64,000 nucleotides of DNA from Gordionus sp. m RMFG-2023 (taxonomy: Eukaryota; Nematomorpha; Gordioida; Chordodea; Parachordodidae): assembly GCF_954871325.1 (NCBI RefSeq), contig NC_088775.1:83243561-83307560 (forward strand), written 5' to 3'. Below, piece by piece: positions 22,042-52,682 of this stretch. The position numbers and the translations under genes are program-made. Below the pieces are notes generated by a model. That model worked only from the letters and a program-made list of their open reading frames with translations, was not told the origin of the DNA and did not search any database. The first letter of the stretch is position 1, and the number at the start of each line of letters is the position of its first letter.

Positions 22042-22727
22042 ATGACCCCTCTGCCAGATCCAATAATTCCAACTTCACCCATATGCCATCTAGGATATGA
22101 ATGGTTAAAAACTGTACCTAGTTCTAATCTAGGCTTGTTATTAACCAACGAAGAACTCAGAATATCCATAGGCCTTTGCTTAGGATGTGAAATCGTAACA
22201 CCTACATCATGCGTACTATGTGAAACCCACATCGATAGCCTTGGACACCACCTTCTACACTGTCGTTTCTCAAAAGGCAGATTACCCAGACACCATGCTA
22301 TCAATTCAATCATCATCAGAACCTTGAAATCCTCAAATATTCCCTCCACCCTGGAACCATCCGGCCTCAGCCCCGACAATCAACCCAGACTAGAAGGTAT
22401 GACGCTAGTCCCTTGGAACCAAGGTCTACCTTTCGCCTAGGAATATACTATCGTGGATCGTTTTGCCAGATCTTTTTCTTCCAACTCTATCACGAAAGAC
22501 GAAAACACAAAAACAAATATAGCAACCTTAATAATGTTTTGTTAGTTCCGGTAGTCTTAGATACCTGTGGATCATTTGGACTCCAAGCCCTGAAATTATT
22601 CAAAACAATAGGGCAAATGTTACGCTTAATCACAGGTGATCCAATTCGACAGAGAATATCAACTGAAATCTGCCGTTCTAACTGTATATCCATACATGGG
22701 TCTATAAGCCCCGTTGATCATACCTAA
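22042..22727 (+). pseudogene. LINE ORF C-terminal fragment, opposite orientation
   Basis: The plus-strand frame at 22042-22440 contains YEWLKTVPSSNLGLLLTNEE, then IGLCLGCEI, CVLCETHIDSLGHHLLHCRF and HHAINSIIIRTL, with GMTLVPW. This is the Cys/His-rich region that follows the RT in one group of animal non-LTR elements. It continues after a frame change at 22413-22727 with NKYSNLNNVLLVPVVLDTCG and a GPQALK-like segment (GLQALKLF). It is head to head with the RT fragment at 21187-21934, so the two are separate insertions or an inverted 5' part. Confidence 0.75.
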
Positions 22728-23585
22728 TTAAATGTTTAATTATTATTTTATTTAATATAGTTTTAATATAAATTTTATTTTACTAATAGTTTACATGTTA
22801 TTTTAAATATATATAATTTTTAAAAAATAAAAGCAATAAATTACTAATTAAATTACTTAATATACAAATTTTTTCTTATTTTGCTAATAATTTTATTCTT
22901 TATATTGTCTACAAAACGGATTAAAATAAAAAACAGATTGATAAAATTTTTAGAATATATGCTTTCAGTGGCTTAATTGTAAGTTTGATCAAAATTTTGT
23001 TGCTAATAATTTTTTCCTTTATACTGTGCCATCTATACTGGTTCCATATTACAAATCTTATTGTACATTATACATACTTAAAATATTTTAATTAATATAT
23101 CTATCTACTTTTAGTATACCACCATCTATAATTATACCATAACAAACATATCATTTAAAATAATACTAATATTAAATTTTAATATGCCTATTTTATATTT
23201 ATTCCATTATACTTAGCAAATATAAAATTATATAAATATTGATTTGTAAATTTTTTGCTCCAAAAGTTTTTCTAACGTGTAAGTAGAGAAAACTGTTTAA
23301 ATTAAAAATCATTATTTAGTTTTAAAATATTTAAATAAACATCCTAATAAAATAAATTATGTATTTTATATATTTTTTAATATAAATCTTTACCTAAGAT
23401 GTTTTAGAATTAAAATCGTTTAATGCTTTGATATACTTATTTTATATAAGATAGTAAGGAAAAAATACATTTTTTTAATCCCCTCCTAAAAGATATATGG
23501 AAGCAAACTACAACATCCCTTCGTTCATGTAGATACCCTAACAAAAATAATACATTTAAGCGTTTGGCTTTAAAAAAGATTTCTT

Positions 23586-40963
<17,378 letters not shown>

Positions 40964-42531
40964 ATATTAGTAAATTTTGAAATTTTTCAAGAAATAAATT
41001 TATGCATGTATGTTATACATTAATTTGTAATATCTGGCAATATATAGCAACTTATATAACAAAGATCAAATTTAATAATGTAAATGGATATCAGAGATAT
41101 ATTGCTCCCCTTTAATTTTTTTTGATATTTAGCCCCTTTTTTAAATTTTGTGAATGGGTTGAGCTGCTTACCTGCCAAATTTTTCTTTTAATAATGGTAT
41201 TTAAATCCCTTTCTCTTAAAGGCTCTTCATACAGCGTCTAGATAAGGGGCATAAAGGGAGCGAGATAGTATGAGCAGTTTGTTTCCAAATTTTTTAATTG
41301 TAGCAGGCATCTAAGCGGGTAGACAAAATTTATTATGGGTTACGAATGATTTTTTGATGAAATAGGAAAGATGTATCCTGTAAAAATTTATAAAATACTT
41401 TTGTTATGATCTTATTTATTATGCATCCATCAATTGCTAAACATCGATTAAACTATAGATTGTCAACAAATATAACCACGAGAAATTTTATAAAAAAAAC
41501 TTATATTTGGATTATTTCTACTATATTTGTAAATATAATTTAAAGAGGGTAGATATTCTATCAACAAGTTTGAATTCATAATAATACATTCATCCTAAAT
41601 GTGTAAAAGATTTTTAATTTAATTCATTCTAAAAAATTAGTTCATCACATTAACAATTTTAGATAGTTTGTTGTAGATTGACAATTTAATAATTATTTGT
41701 AATATTTGAAAGTATTACAATTATAATTAAATGGGAGTATCGTCGTCTAAGGTGGCAATTATTTTTAAGGAGATTGCCTCAATAGAATATCTGTCAAGTA
41801 AGCGCTGGCTTCATTGCATAAAAAATAAAGAAACAAAAAGTTTAATTTTTCGATATTTTTATTATATATTTTATTAACAACCAAAAATATCTTTGATTTG
41901 TCTTATTTTAGCAATTTTTATGACTATTAGAAAATTATTTCATGTTAAAAAAGAGTTTATAAAAAAGTTGTTTTTTGAAAATATTAAGCATAATAAATAA
42001 TGCTAAAATAAAGGTTAATAAAAACTACTGGCTCGAGAAATAAATGCAATGACCACTGATAGTAATGACAAGATTTTAAATGTTTATTCAGTAGAGCCAA
42101 CTCCATGGGAGCAGGAGGCTATCAACCCATTGATATATTCCATAAATCAAATAGTATTGACTCAAAAATATTTTAAATATGAAATTTTAAAAAAAAAATT
42201 ACAACCCCTATAGATATTTGACAAATAGCTACATTTTTAGCAAGTTTTGAGTCGATTCTAAAAAGACAAAATAAAATTTTAAAGCGAAAACGATCATCAT
42301 AGTCTATATTAAGATTTAAAATTACAGTTGAAAATAATCAACTAGCGCTCTTATCAAATTTTTTCAGCTTTTAAGATTGATCCGACAAGAAATAGTATAA
42401 TTTTTAACAAAATCACTAGAAGTTTATATTTTTGTTTAAGTTCGTTATTAATTTTTAGGATTAAATCAATATACTGTATAAGAAATAAGAAATTGGGTTA
42501 TTTTTTAGTCATGTTCTTAGGTGTCCTTACA
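40964..42531. other. NVL upstream region, no gene seen
   Basis: AT-rich sequence with no frame I recognise. A slightly richer stretch at about 41200-41340 (TACAGCGTCTAGATAAGGGG) recalls CAGCGTCTA at about 17880, near the dispersed repeat, and may be transposon debris. Confidence 0.4.
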
Positions 42532-43691
42532 CAGGGAGGTAAACCCGAGCCCGGATCCTGAACCCTCGTATTTTGGCTGTACCCGGACCCTTTTTAAAAG
42601 TGGAGGGTCCAAGGTTTCTAGGTGTCATAAAAAAAAATTAAAAATAAAATATTTTTTTAAAAAATTATATAAAAGCCTAAAAAATATTCACTTTAAAACT
42701 ATCATTGATAAAGAAAGGGATGTTGCAAAATATTTAAGAACTCCTAAAATTGTAAGATAATTAAAATCAATGAAAAGGTCAATGGAAATATTAGATTGTG
42801 CAATAAGTTAGTCATCAATTTGTATGATGCTAGAACGATTATTAAGTTTGAAAGATTTTTGTAATTTTATTATTGGAGCATGTGAAGTCATTATATCGGA
42901 AGATGCAACAATATTTACAAAATAGTTTTGTATACGCTTCTATATATTTAGACTCTCGATATCAGGTTTTCTTGATTATTGAGCAAAACCAAATGGCTAA
43001 AGATCATCTTAAGGATTTATGGCATACGCAAAATTCCATTATTTACAATATATTGGAGGCTACGACAACAATGCTTAATGGTTGTAGTGATAATGATGGA
43101 AATGATAGCAACATTGATGATCGTAAAATTTTACTTTTAGAGTGAGAAAATCAAATTATCATCAAATAGAAAGGAGGATCAAAAAAAGCGTATTGCATTT
43201 TTAGGAGAAAAGTTCTCAGAAGTTAAGAGAATAAATAAGACAAATATTTTAAAATTCTGGAAAGAAAATTCTTCAATATATCCAGAATTATATATCTTGT
43301 CTAGAATCGTAATGGCTGTACCGGCGGCACAAGTGCAATAATTTATGTATTATAAAGATAACTATCTATTTTAGGTAAGTGTGAACGTGGATTCTCATTC
43401 TTGAAATATATATTGTCTAATTTACGTGGAAATCTCAATGATGATAATTTAGAAGATATTTTAATTGTGCGATTAAATAAAACATTTAAAATATAAATTA
43501 TTTCATTTTTAATTTTGTAAATTATGATCGGGTATTGAAGTATAATAAATTAATGGAAAAAAAAGTCTTATTTTAAGTCATTTTTTTATGTTCCCTGAAC
43601 CCGGACCCTGAGCCTGGACTCTTTTTAAATTTTATTACTGTTCCCGAACCCGGACCTGGACCTTTTTTTTGTCGAAAGATTCACATCCCTG
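42532..43691 (+). mobile_element. hAT element with decayed transposase, CAGGGAGGTAAACCC type
   Basis: The ends CAGGGAGGTAAACCC and GATTCACATCCCTG are inverted; flanks TCCTTACA and CTTTTACA are an imperfect duplication. Subterminal GAACCCGGACCC repeats occur at both ends. Plus-strand coding traces: MEHVKSLYRKMQQYLQNSF with ASIYLDSRYQVFL (42873-43145), then FWKENSSIYPELYILSRIVM and AVPAAQ (about 43255-43335), then GFSFLKYILSNLRGNLNDDN (about 43394-43490). These are the hAT insertion and dimerisation blocks, separated by frame changes. It appears to be the coding relative of the MITEs at 19288 and 31586. Confidence 0.8.
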
Positions 43692-44139
43692 CTTTTACAG
43701 ATGAACCGTTTTTTCCATTGATGAATTGATATTTAAAAAAAATTAAATTATTAAGAACATGTTGAATAGATTATTTTGAGACTATTTATTTACGCATTAT
43801 TCGATTAATTTCGAGTGTAAGTAAATAATAACTTTGAATATTAATATTTACAAATAATGTGACCTAAAAATAAAGACGAGATGAATATTCGATGAATTAT
43901 ATTTTTTATCATGATTCCTTGTATTCGTTTCAAATTTTTGACTCAAATTATTGTGTTCTAATAAAATCGCATTACTAATAATTCATTTTATTAATATTTT
44001 TAAATTTTGGCTACAAAAATAAATATTAATTTTACTCTATGATATATTTATATAGATTCTTTATTATTGTATAGGATACTTTATCCTGCAATAGTATCGA
44101 GTGTGAAAGGTAGATAATCGAGCCAATTAATTTGTCAAA

Positions 44140-44305
44140 CGGGGAATCTTTTTTTCTAGGGAAATATTTTCCGGGAAATTATTTTCTCTTAAAATATTAT
44201 TCCTGAGATTTTTTTTTCCCGAGGAAATATTTTTCGGGAAATTTTTTTCAAGAGGAATAATTTTCTGAAGATTTTTTTTCTCCGGGGAATTATTTTCCTA
44301 TATTT
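44140..44305. repeat. Degenerate GGGAAAT/ATTTTCC short repeats
   Basis: Roughly 20-28 base units built on CGGGAAATTATTTTC recur about six times with variation. The surrounding 43692-45004 is AT-rich with a run of 13 C at about 44576 and no recognisable gene. Confidence 0.6.
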
Positions 44306-45004
44306 ATCACTGGTACATATGTGTCGTATTAACAAGGTTGGAATGTATCACAGATACTTGTATCTTTTTAAAATTTTTATAAATATTTTTATATAGTAAC
44401 AAAATTGTCAGTATATTATTCATTTTACCATTATAAATAATAAAAGGTCAGTATCTTAGATTCAAGTATAAAATTTTCATTAAATATAGGATATTTGATG
44501 TATTTTAATAGATTTATCAGTAAATAAATTTTTCCCTCTGTATTTTAATTGATTTATGAGTAAATGCATTAGCCTCCCCCCCCCCCCATTATCTTAATTA
44601 TACTACCAGTAAAATAAGTATACACTTTTCAAATCAATTTGCCACTAATAAATTCAATATTATAATAATTAATTTTATCCAAATTTTGGTATTAATATAT
44701 TGATTCATTCATTTTACACGTTGGTCTACAATCCATCCTACAATGAATTCACCTCACCTTCATTTTGTTGTCTGATAAATTTAACATTTTCCAGTTGAAT
44801 ACTTTTCTTCTCAATTTATAAATATAAAAATTTGGAAGATTTAATGATAAATAAAAAGTTTTATATGACTCTTTTTTTTATAAGGATGATATAAAAACTG
44901 AAAAATCGCCACTAATTATTAGCATATTTTTAATATAAAAATCAATAAAAACATGCAAAAAATCTGAAAATTATTTATCCCTTTATATTAGTATAAATTT
45001 ATAA

Positions 45005-45405
45005 AAAACAATGTTATTTATACGTATGTGATACGTGATATATAGCGCTTTTGCCCTCTAACGTTGAAGATTCAACAGAGCTACGCTAGGTTTTCCTCAT
45101 TTCCATCTAATTGGAACAATTTAATTTGGGTATAAAAATAAAAATATGAGGAGCCCTCCACACGTTTGTGGGCAAGCCGCACGTACTTGTAGGCACAAAA
45201 TTTCGAAAACTGTTGCTTAAACCTCTATAGGCTTTAATTTAGAAGGAGTGGGACAAAGAAAAAGCCTATACCCGAGAACTACAGTATAATTTAATTACTT
45301 TAAAGGTGGGTGATGGCTGATTTTAAGCTTAATTTCTTTAATGTAAGTTATATCTGTAAATAAATATGATTAAAATAAAATAATATTTACCACCGGATGA
45401 ACCGA
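45005..45405 (-). repeat. Dispersed ~430-base repeat, copy 2
   Basis: Reverse-complement relative of the repeat at about 17340-17775. Shared blocks in order: ACGTATGTGATACGTGATAT-like start, GCGCTTTTGCCCT, CAACAGAGCTACGCTAG, GTTGCTTAAACCTC, CTATACCCGA and ACCACCGGATGAACCGAACC at the far end. The middle has diverged strongly while the ends stayed similar. Confidence 0.6.
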
Positions 45406-46369
45406 ACCCCACATGTTATTTATATTATATACAATTTTTCAAAATCACGTGAGTACCAGGTGTGATCTAAAGAAGCTACATAAACATAAATTGCTTATAT
45501 CTTAGTATCAAATAAAAATAGATAACACTTTGCAAAATATGTGTTTAGGTAAAATAGAAGGGACTGAATAAAAAAAACCAAGTCATGTAGTAACCATTTA
45601 AATGTCTATGAGATGTTGCTAGACTCCGATACACTAACACACTGACAACAATAATTGATAACCTAGATTGCCAATTCCTTCTCGTTAAAATGCGATTAAA
45701 AAGTGTATATACATTGAAGTGCCAATGACATTAACTAAAATACATCAATATATGTATACACTTTTAATAAATGAATCATCATTATCTAGGTTGGTATTAG
45801 TATTCCCGCCATTGAGTATACCAATCATAGATTAAAATAGAAAGGTTAAAATATATAAACCTAAAAATTAGTTGTCCGATATGTGTTTTGAATAAATAGA
45901 GTGGCTAATGAAAATATATATGTGTATAATATCGAATTCCTCCTAGCAATTTTTATGTTTAATCTGTTTGATCTCATCCAAAAATTCAGACTTGGGCCAT
46001 TTACAAATCCCTATAAATTTTGTACGAAGTCACACTTTCCACGAAAATCATTTTAAAAAATTATTTATTAATGATTATAATAATCTGCCAAACTTTATTA
46101 TTATTTATCTAGTTAACACCCCAAAATACAAAAATTAACAAGTTGGCACATAAATATATTGCAAATACAAATATATTACATCTCCTCCCAATTTATTCCA
46201 TGCCAAACTCCCGACGATATCACAACTGATCTAAATATTTCCTCTGAACACTATATTCCATCTAAGTCATATCTCTATAAATATTTTCACATCAAAATTC
46301 TTGCCTTCATTCCAACCATAACCTAAAACTTTTATCGTCCATAACGCTTTTCTCGGTTCTTCACTTTTA

Positions 46370-47000
46370 ACATGATAATTTTATGGTAATCGCATATTTT
46401 CTGAATCGTTGGAATATTTCTCTCACATAATATTTGTTCGAACGAATTTTTTAGTAGTCGATTGAGATGTGTTTCGATAAGTCATAATATCTGAAGCATG
46501 GCCAACTCTCAATCATTTTAATTCATCAAAGCATAATATATTGACTTTAAGGTTCTACCACCCACTCTACCACATTATTGATTTAAGTGAATAGAGAGTA
46601 CTCATAAGTTTTAGCACGTAATTGTTTCAAATTTTTTTAAAATTATTTGGGACACTGTCTCCCTTTTTCATTTATAAACATTTCAGGTAAACCACATCTG
46701 AAGATGTGTAACTTTCTTTGTTATTATCACCAAAATAATTTGCATAATGGTAGGTACTTCAACTCATTTTGATAGGCTATCTACTAATCATTATTTTTTT
46801 TAGTGTAACCTGCGATTTCCAGTCTAGGTCTACTCGAACAAAATAAAATTTTCGATTGAATAGTATATGTGAAAAGACTTTTTACTCATGCATCCACATT
46901 ATGATATTTTTGAACACATGACATAATGTATCGTCTCGCGTTCGACCCTAACATGCATGTGTAGCTGGATGAAGAGTTGTAACGCATTTTCATGGAATGA
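46370..47000 (-). mobile_element. Ty3/gypsy-like pol fragment (integrase region), fossil
   Basis: Minus-strand sequence shows weak but ordered similarity to the integrase of Ty3/gypsy LTR retrotransposons: a zinc-binding-like part, the core region and the segment after it. No LTRs, gag or reverse transcriptase were recognised nearby. It is badly broken, with many interruptions, and looks old. The family call rests on a few short motifs only. Confidence 0.45.
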
Positions 47001-47099
47001 GGATTAGGCTTCCCAATATATTTATTACTTTTTCTGAATGTTAATTTGTTTCTTTTATTCCAAAAGACTTTTTGTCCATTTAGCCTAATAAATACTAGG

Positions 47100-49235
47100 A
47101 ATTAGCTTTAACCCAGATACCTGCTGGGGGAATGAGAAGAGAGTAAAGGTCGATGCGGCATTTAATGTCGATCTGTCCTAATCGGCACAGTCCGTCAATT
47201 ATCTTCCTTCCTCCCAATTAGGCTCCTCTAACCTTATTCCAGTGTTGATAAAGGACATATTTAACCTACTTTAAATTACAGTAATTTTAAATAGAGTCTT
47301 TTAACCACACTACCTATTCCCCCTTTAAGCAGGGCTTCAACATTGAAAATTTTTGAATCTTCAAATAATCATTAATTTGTAAGAGGCTTAACAAAACAAT
47401 AAATTAGACGTCTTTTATCATTTTTATCTTATTTGCTATGGGAAAGAACAAATTATTATACATTCAACCCCGTATAATTTGGGCCCCGTAGGGACCAAGG
47501 TTTTTGTCTAACTTAACAGTTGCCCAATTTATCAAAACCTTTTACTTTTTGATTTTACCATATATTATATTCATAATTTAGCCAAATGTGAGATTATGTC
47601 CATCCAAAATCATGAGTAAAGTTATGGTTTATTACAAAACAAATGGTTGTACAAATATTTGTTATATATAAAATATATAAATAATAATATAAATATAAAA
47701 TATAAGATGTTTTTGTTCGTTTATTGCTACAATATGTTTTATTTTTATGGTGTTCGATAATGTCCTCTTAGGATTTCTGAATAATTCCTTAAGAAATATT
47801 AAATCTTTTAGCACATTCTCTTTGAATATGATGATTTAGTTTAATACCCTCATCTTTTTTAATTAACAAAGACTCCTTCTATTTATACTTTGTACTATAT
47901 GAAATAATTCTTAAGAGTATTTTTGCCCATTAATCTAGATTTGGAACAATATATTGAATTTTAAATGCTTAATATTCTTTCAATAAGTTTTTTTTTCGAG
48001 ACCTATATTATATAGTTATTCATAGGCCGATTATATATATATTTTATCATCAATTTATATTTGAATTTATATATTAGAAATTGTCAATATTTTATGGTTA
48101 TTAGTCCTAATAAATTTATGAAACTTAAGATATTCTTAAATAACTCCAAGAATAAAATTTTTTAATTACCTCCCCCCCCCCCTTTTTTTAAAGGCCTGAG
48201 CGGTGATATAGGCAAGTAGTCAAATAGACCTGTGGCATCTTTGGAAAATGTGACACCAAAATAAGATGGATTGGTTATGGTAAAATTGAAAACTATAACT
48301 TATTTTCCTTAAGTGATATTAAGCTATTGTTTGGTAAAGTAATGTTTAACACTACAGTGCAAGTGCGCATTTACAATTGAAAAATAGTCATAGCGTCTTT
48401 GGGAAGAATTCTGATTTTTAATTTTCTTTTAATCTTTCTTTAATATTGTTAATTAGTAAATTTTTAAAGATTTTCTCGTTTACTTTTTTGATTAGAAGAA
48501 ATTTCCTAGTTGATTATATAGAATTAAAAATTTTAGGAGTGGATTTTTTAAATTTGAAATAAATGAAAGCTAATTTCTGGAAAAAAGTATTATTATAACA
48601 AAATTTTACAATAAAATTTTTCGCAGGGGGGGGGGGGTTTCCACTTAACTTGCCTACACCACTGTATAAAACATTGATATACAAAAAAATTTAAAGGGGA
48701 AGATAAGTTTTGAATCCCTCCAAAACTAAGATACCAAAGTTTGGGAGGGGATAAAATCAAAAAATACTTAAAAAATTAAAAGAAAGAAAAAATCACAATG
48801 GACCCTTTGATCTTAACCCTGTCCTTATAAATATGAGAACTAAGGAGATTTGAAAGACATTACTTAGAAATTAGAATATATAAAAGGCATTAAATATTTT
48901 TTAAAATTTATAGTAATCTACGAATAAATCTTGCGCAATATGTTAACAATTTTACGCAATTGCTATCATCATTTTAATTATATTAAATTTTGTTTTCAGT
49001 ATACTCGGAATTATTATTATTTTAGATAATGTTTTTTGATTTAAGTGTATCGCAACTCTTCTATTTAATATATAAATTCAGTTTTCGCACATTCGCTGAG
49101 TAATTCATATTTTCGGGATATAAGGGTATTACTATATATTTTTTAAAATATTTATAGACCATATTTTAAAATTAATTCCGAAATATATTAAATTTTAGTT
49201 ATACCAGCTGATACATTAACATATTTAAATTAAGG
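47100..49235. other. Upstream region of the plus-strand Pro-Gly gene, no gene seen
   Basis: A less AT-rich island at about 47110-47260 (ACCTGCTGGGGGAATGAGAA) gives no recognisable product. A run of 12-13 C near 48175 and a run of 13 G near 48630 occur with inverted GGCAAGT/ACTTGCC strings; the second ends CTTGCCTACACCACTG (about 48664), which looks like one end of a hAT element. The rest is AT-rich with no supported feature. Confidence 0.4.
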
Positions 49236-52200
49236 ATGGATTTTCATGGAAGGAACATTAACTCTATGAGATCAGTTTCCGGTGTAGATTTTTCGGGATC
49301 ATCTAGCCCATTTTATCCACCGGGATTTCAAAATACGGGATTTACTCAAACAGATATATTCGAATTAACGAAAATCACTCAGTTAATAAAAACTAAATAT
49401 CCTTATTATAATTCTAATCAAGTCAGTCAAGTGACATTGGACACATGGCAAAAAGTATTTTATTTATTTCTAGTCTATATTTATATTACTATCGAAAATT
49501 TTATTAGTATATATTGTCTAAAAAATAAATGGCGTTTAATTCAAAAGTAATATAATCAAATATCATGTAATTAAAAAAACAAATTTCATTAATAGCTAAG
49601 AAACCACCCAGATCCTTATGTTAGGCAAAGCATAGTGAGCCAGCTATTGGAAGGACCTATTGTAATGGCAGATGAAAATATAGAAGCTTCCCAAGAAGTC
49701 TTGGAAGCTGTAACGGCTATTAAAGAAGGAATTACTAAACTTAAAGGAACAGCGGAAGGTTTCTTTATAATTGTTTTTAAAAGTTTTCCTAGTATAGATA
49801 TTTAAAATTGTATCTCAAAAAGAATTTCATGGTGCATCCCAAAATCCGGTTAGGCTCATAGACCCAATCCGTAGAAGGTGATGTGAAATTTTGAAAATCC
49901 GGGCCGGACTTAGAAATAAGAATTTACGAATCACGCTCATGCCTAAATTTTTTTTTTATAAAGCACATCGGGCTGGGTTTGAAAATAATAATTTTTTTTA
50001 AATCTGAGCCATAATCTCTTTAAAGTTTTTGCTATTTATTATATTCCAATTCAAGATGAAGGGTTAATTTAGTCCATCCCTATAGTATTTTTATTACTAT
50101 TCTAATTTTAAAATAGAATGTATGTTAAATGTTAATTTAATCATAAAAATCAGTTAATGCTCTTATAAAAAGGTAAGTATTTTATATGATTAATTTACAC
50201 TTTCAGATATTAAGATAATCGAGGAAGCGATATCCTCAATTCCGTCTATCGATGTCGAAAAAATACGTGAGGAGGCAGAAAATGCCCATTTTCAGGTATA
50301 CATATGAATATTAAAAGCGTATAATTATATAAAAAAAATAAATTATATTTGAGATGGAGGTAGAGCGCGCTAGACAACAAAGGGCGCAAATAGCTAGGTT
50401 GGTCACTCCGGAAAAAAAGGCAAGGAAATCTAGATCTAAAGGAAAGGCGAAGAGAAAAAAAGGTTTAAATAAATATATGTATATACTATATATCAGAGAC
50501 ATGCAGGCCCCTAATTTTTTTTAAAAAAATCCGGAAATGGCCGAAATGATATTTTTTTAAAAAATTCGAGCTAGACCGGGCCTAAAATACTAGGGCTGGG
50601 TCGGCCTAAAAAATTTTTTTTTAAATAAATACGGTCCCGGCCGGGCCGTGCTAGTGGTATATCGCCAGGTCTCTGCTATATAAAACATATACACTTTTAA
50701 GGGCACCAGCACACAAACATTTATGCAAATATATTCTATTGTTACTTTATTTTTATTTAAATTGAAAAAAAAAGATAAAAAAGCTAAGAAGAAAAAACCC
50801 AAAAAGACTAGCAAGAAAGAAAAAAAGAAAAAGCAGAAGCAGAAGCCGAAGAAGAAGAAGAAATTAAAGAGCGAATCTGAGACAGAGGGACCTTCCGAAA
50901 GCGATGTTTCCGCTTCCGAAACAGAAGTAGAGGAGTCAGAAACTGCTGCATCGGAAAGTAAAATCAATAAATATTCAATTTAGGCCGTGTCCGGGATAAT
51001 CTTATTTTTGTAATTTAAATCTGTTTAGGAACTATGGACACCCTATTCTGTTTTGTTTTAAGTGAGTTTACGAAATCTAATTTCCCTCTTTCTTTTTATT
51101 CTGATTAGAGGAAGCTATATAGACGGCTCAGAATGCTATTTAAAAATAAGGGGAGTCAGGACATGGCCATGTGATTTGTTTTGATATTTGGTTTTTCTGA
51201 AAGTTAAATAATTTCAAATTTCGTGTAGAAAAAAATATTCTGAATCTTTAATGAACTCCGCTCCGCACTTTGAGAATCTTAAATTAAACCTTATAACATT
51301 TCTTTTAAAAATATAGTCATGATGGCGTAAGATTGAATATTTATTAAATGATTTTTCTAAAAATTGAAATGCTAAAATATAATAAAATTTTCTAAAAAAA
51401 ATTAATTTTTATTAACAAAGGTGAAAGTTCGGTAGCTAGTAGTAAAGGTAGTAAAAAGAAAAAGAAAAAGAGTAGCAAGAGCGAAGATAAGAGTGATAAT
51501 GAGACCGATGAAGAAAGTTTAAAAGAGAAGGATAAAAAAGAAGGAGGTAAAGAAGTAAAAGATAAACCTGACGAGAAAAAAAAAATGGAAGAAGATAAAG
51601 ATTTTGACAAGAACAAAGATATTGACAAGAATAAAGATATTGATAAAGATAAAGATATTGACAAAGATAAAGGTATTGATAAAGATAAAGGTATCGACAA
51701 AGATAAAGATAAAGATGACAAAGATAAAGATATTAACAAGGGTAAAGATAAAGATTTAGCGACCAAAGATACGGATGTCTCTAAAGATAAAGACTCTCCT
51801 TCGACTCCTGAAAATATGCCAGGTCAACCCACTCCCCAAACTGGAGGGCCAGGTTCTCCTAGAGCACCACTTCCATCCTCCTTACCTGGAGCACCTCCTA
51901 GAGGACCTTCTGTTCCTGGACAATTGGGATCTCCTGGCGCACTAGGAAGTCCCAGATCTGGACCACCTGGAACCGCCGCGAGGCCAGCAGCAAATTTGGG
52001 AAGTCCAAGATCAAGTCCCCCTGGGGATCTATCAAAACCACCAGGTGCTCAAGATGGTGTCAAACCAACTCCACCAGGAGTTCCACCAAAACCTCCGGGT
52101 GCTGATACGCCAGGGTCACCTGGTCAACCAGGTGCTAGAATGCCAGTTCCAACTAGTGGTCCGCCCGGTGCAAGAATGCCAGTACCACCTGGATCTCCTC

Positions 52201-52682
52201 CCGGCCCTCCAGGAGCAAGAACATCTGGTCCACCTGGAGCCCCTGGGGCTCCACCAGGAATTCGAGGACCTATTCGAGCTGCAGGCGGATCACCAAGATC
52301 CGCTCCTCCTGGTCCACCTGGAGCTCCACCTGGAGCTCGACCAGGAGGTCCAGGGCCCACTAAAGCTGCAGGCGGATCACCAAGATCCGCTCCCCCTGGT
52401 CCACCTGGATCAACACCTGCTAAGCCTACTGGACCACCTGGGGCTTCCGCAGATAGACCAGGCGGACCGGGCGGTCCACCTGGTGCTGGAGCTAGACCAC
52501 CAGGACCACCAGGAGCCGGGGCACGTCCAGGAGCTCCTCCTGCACCTCCAGGAGGAGCTCCACCTGGAATGAGACCAGGAATGGCTCCACCAAGAGTTCC
52601 ACCTGGAGCAGCACCAGGAGCCAGAGCACCTCCACCTCCAGGAGCTGTGAGAGGCCCACCGCCTCCAGTCATCCGGCCTTAA
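49236..52682 (+). CDS. Unrecognised 674-residue protein with Lys/Asp-rich and Pro-Gly-rich regions (paralogue A)
   Basis: Not a family I can name. Six exons: 49236-49454, 49596-49758, 50207-50295, 50354-50462, 50775-50957 and 51421-52682; junction phases 0,1,0,1,1, the same as in paralogue B. Order: Ser/Gly/Pro-rich leader; FTQTDIFELTKITQLIKTKY and NSNQVSQVTLDTWQKLRN; NHPDPYVRQSIVSQLLEGPI; a helical stretch to about residue 157; a very basic exon 4-5 region (KKKKPKKTSKKEKKKK) with an acidic SESETEGPSESD tail; DKDKDI-type repeats; then about 300 residues of PPG-rich sequence ending GAVRGPPPPVIRP. No signal peptide or membrane segment. The PPGMR string is a known GYF-domain ligand in SmB tails. 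The first part faintly recalls an HMG box. The extreme composition and basic region suggest a nuclear protein, but function is unknown. Confidence 0.85.
50494..50675. mobile_element. 182-bp hAT-type MITE in intron 4 of paralogue A
   Basis: The ends CAGAGACATGCAGGCCC and GGTATATCGCCAGGTCTCTG are flanked by CTATATAT (50486-50493) and CTATATAA (50676-50683), an 8-bp duplication with one mismatch. Internal GGCCGGGCC-type strings make it stand out from the AT-rich intron. Confidence 0.85.
50983..51163. mobile_element. Possible MITE in intron 5 of paralogue A
   Basis: GGCCGTGTCC (from about 50983) and GGACATGGCC (to about 51163) form inverted ends about 180 bases apart. The ends resemble GGCCATGTCC at 61178 and, more distantly, the Harbinger end GGCTGCGTCC. 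No clear target duplication. Confidence 0.45.

Noticed and set aside
52045-52672. Long open frames on both strands within the Pro-Gly exon of paralogue A, including a 182-codon minus-strand frame
   Set aside because: These are mirror frames caused by the GC-rich, strongly periodic PPG codons; the plus-strand frame joins in phase with five upstream exons.
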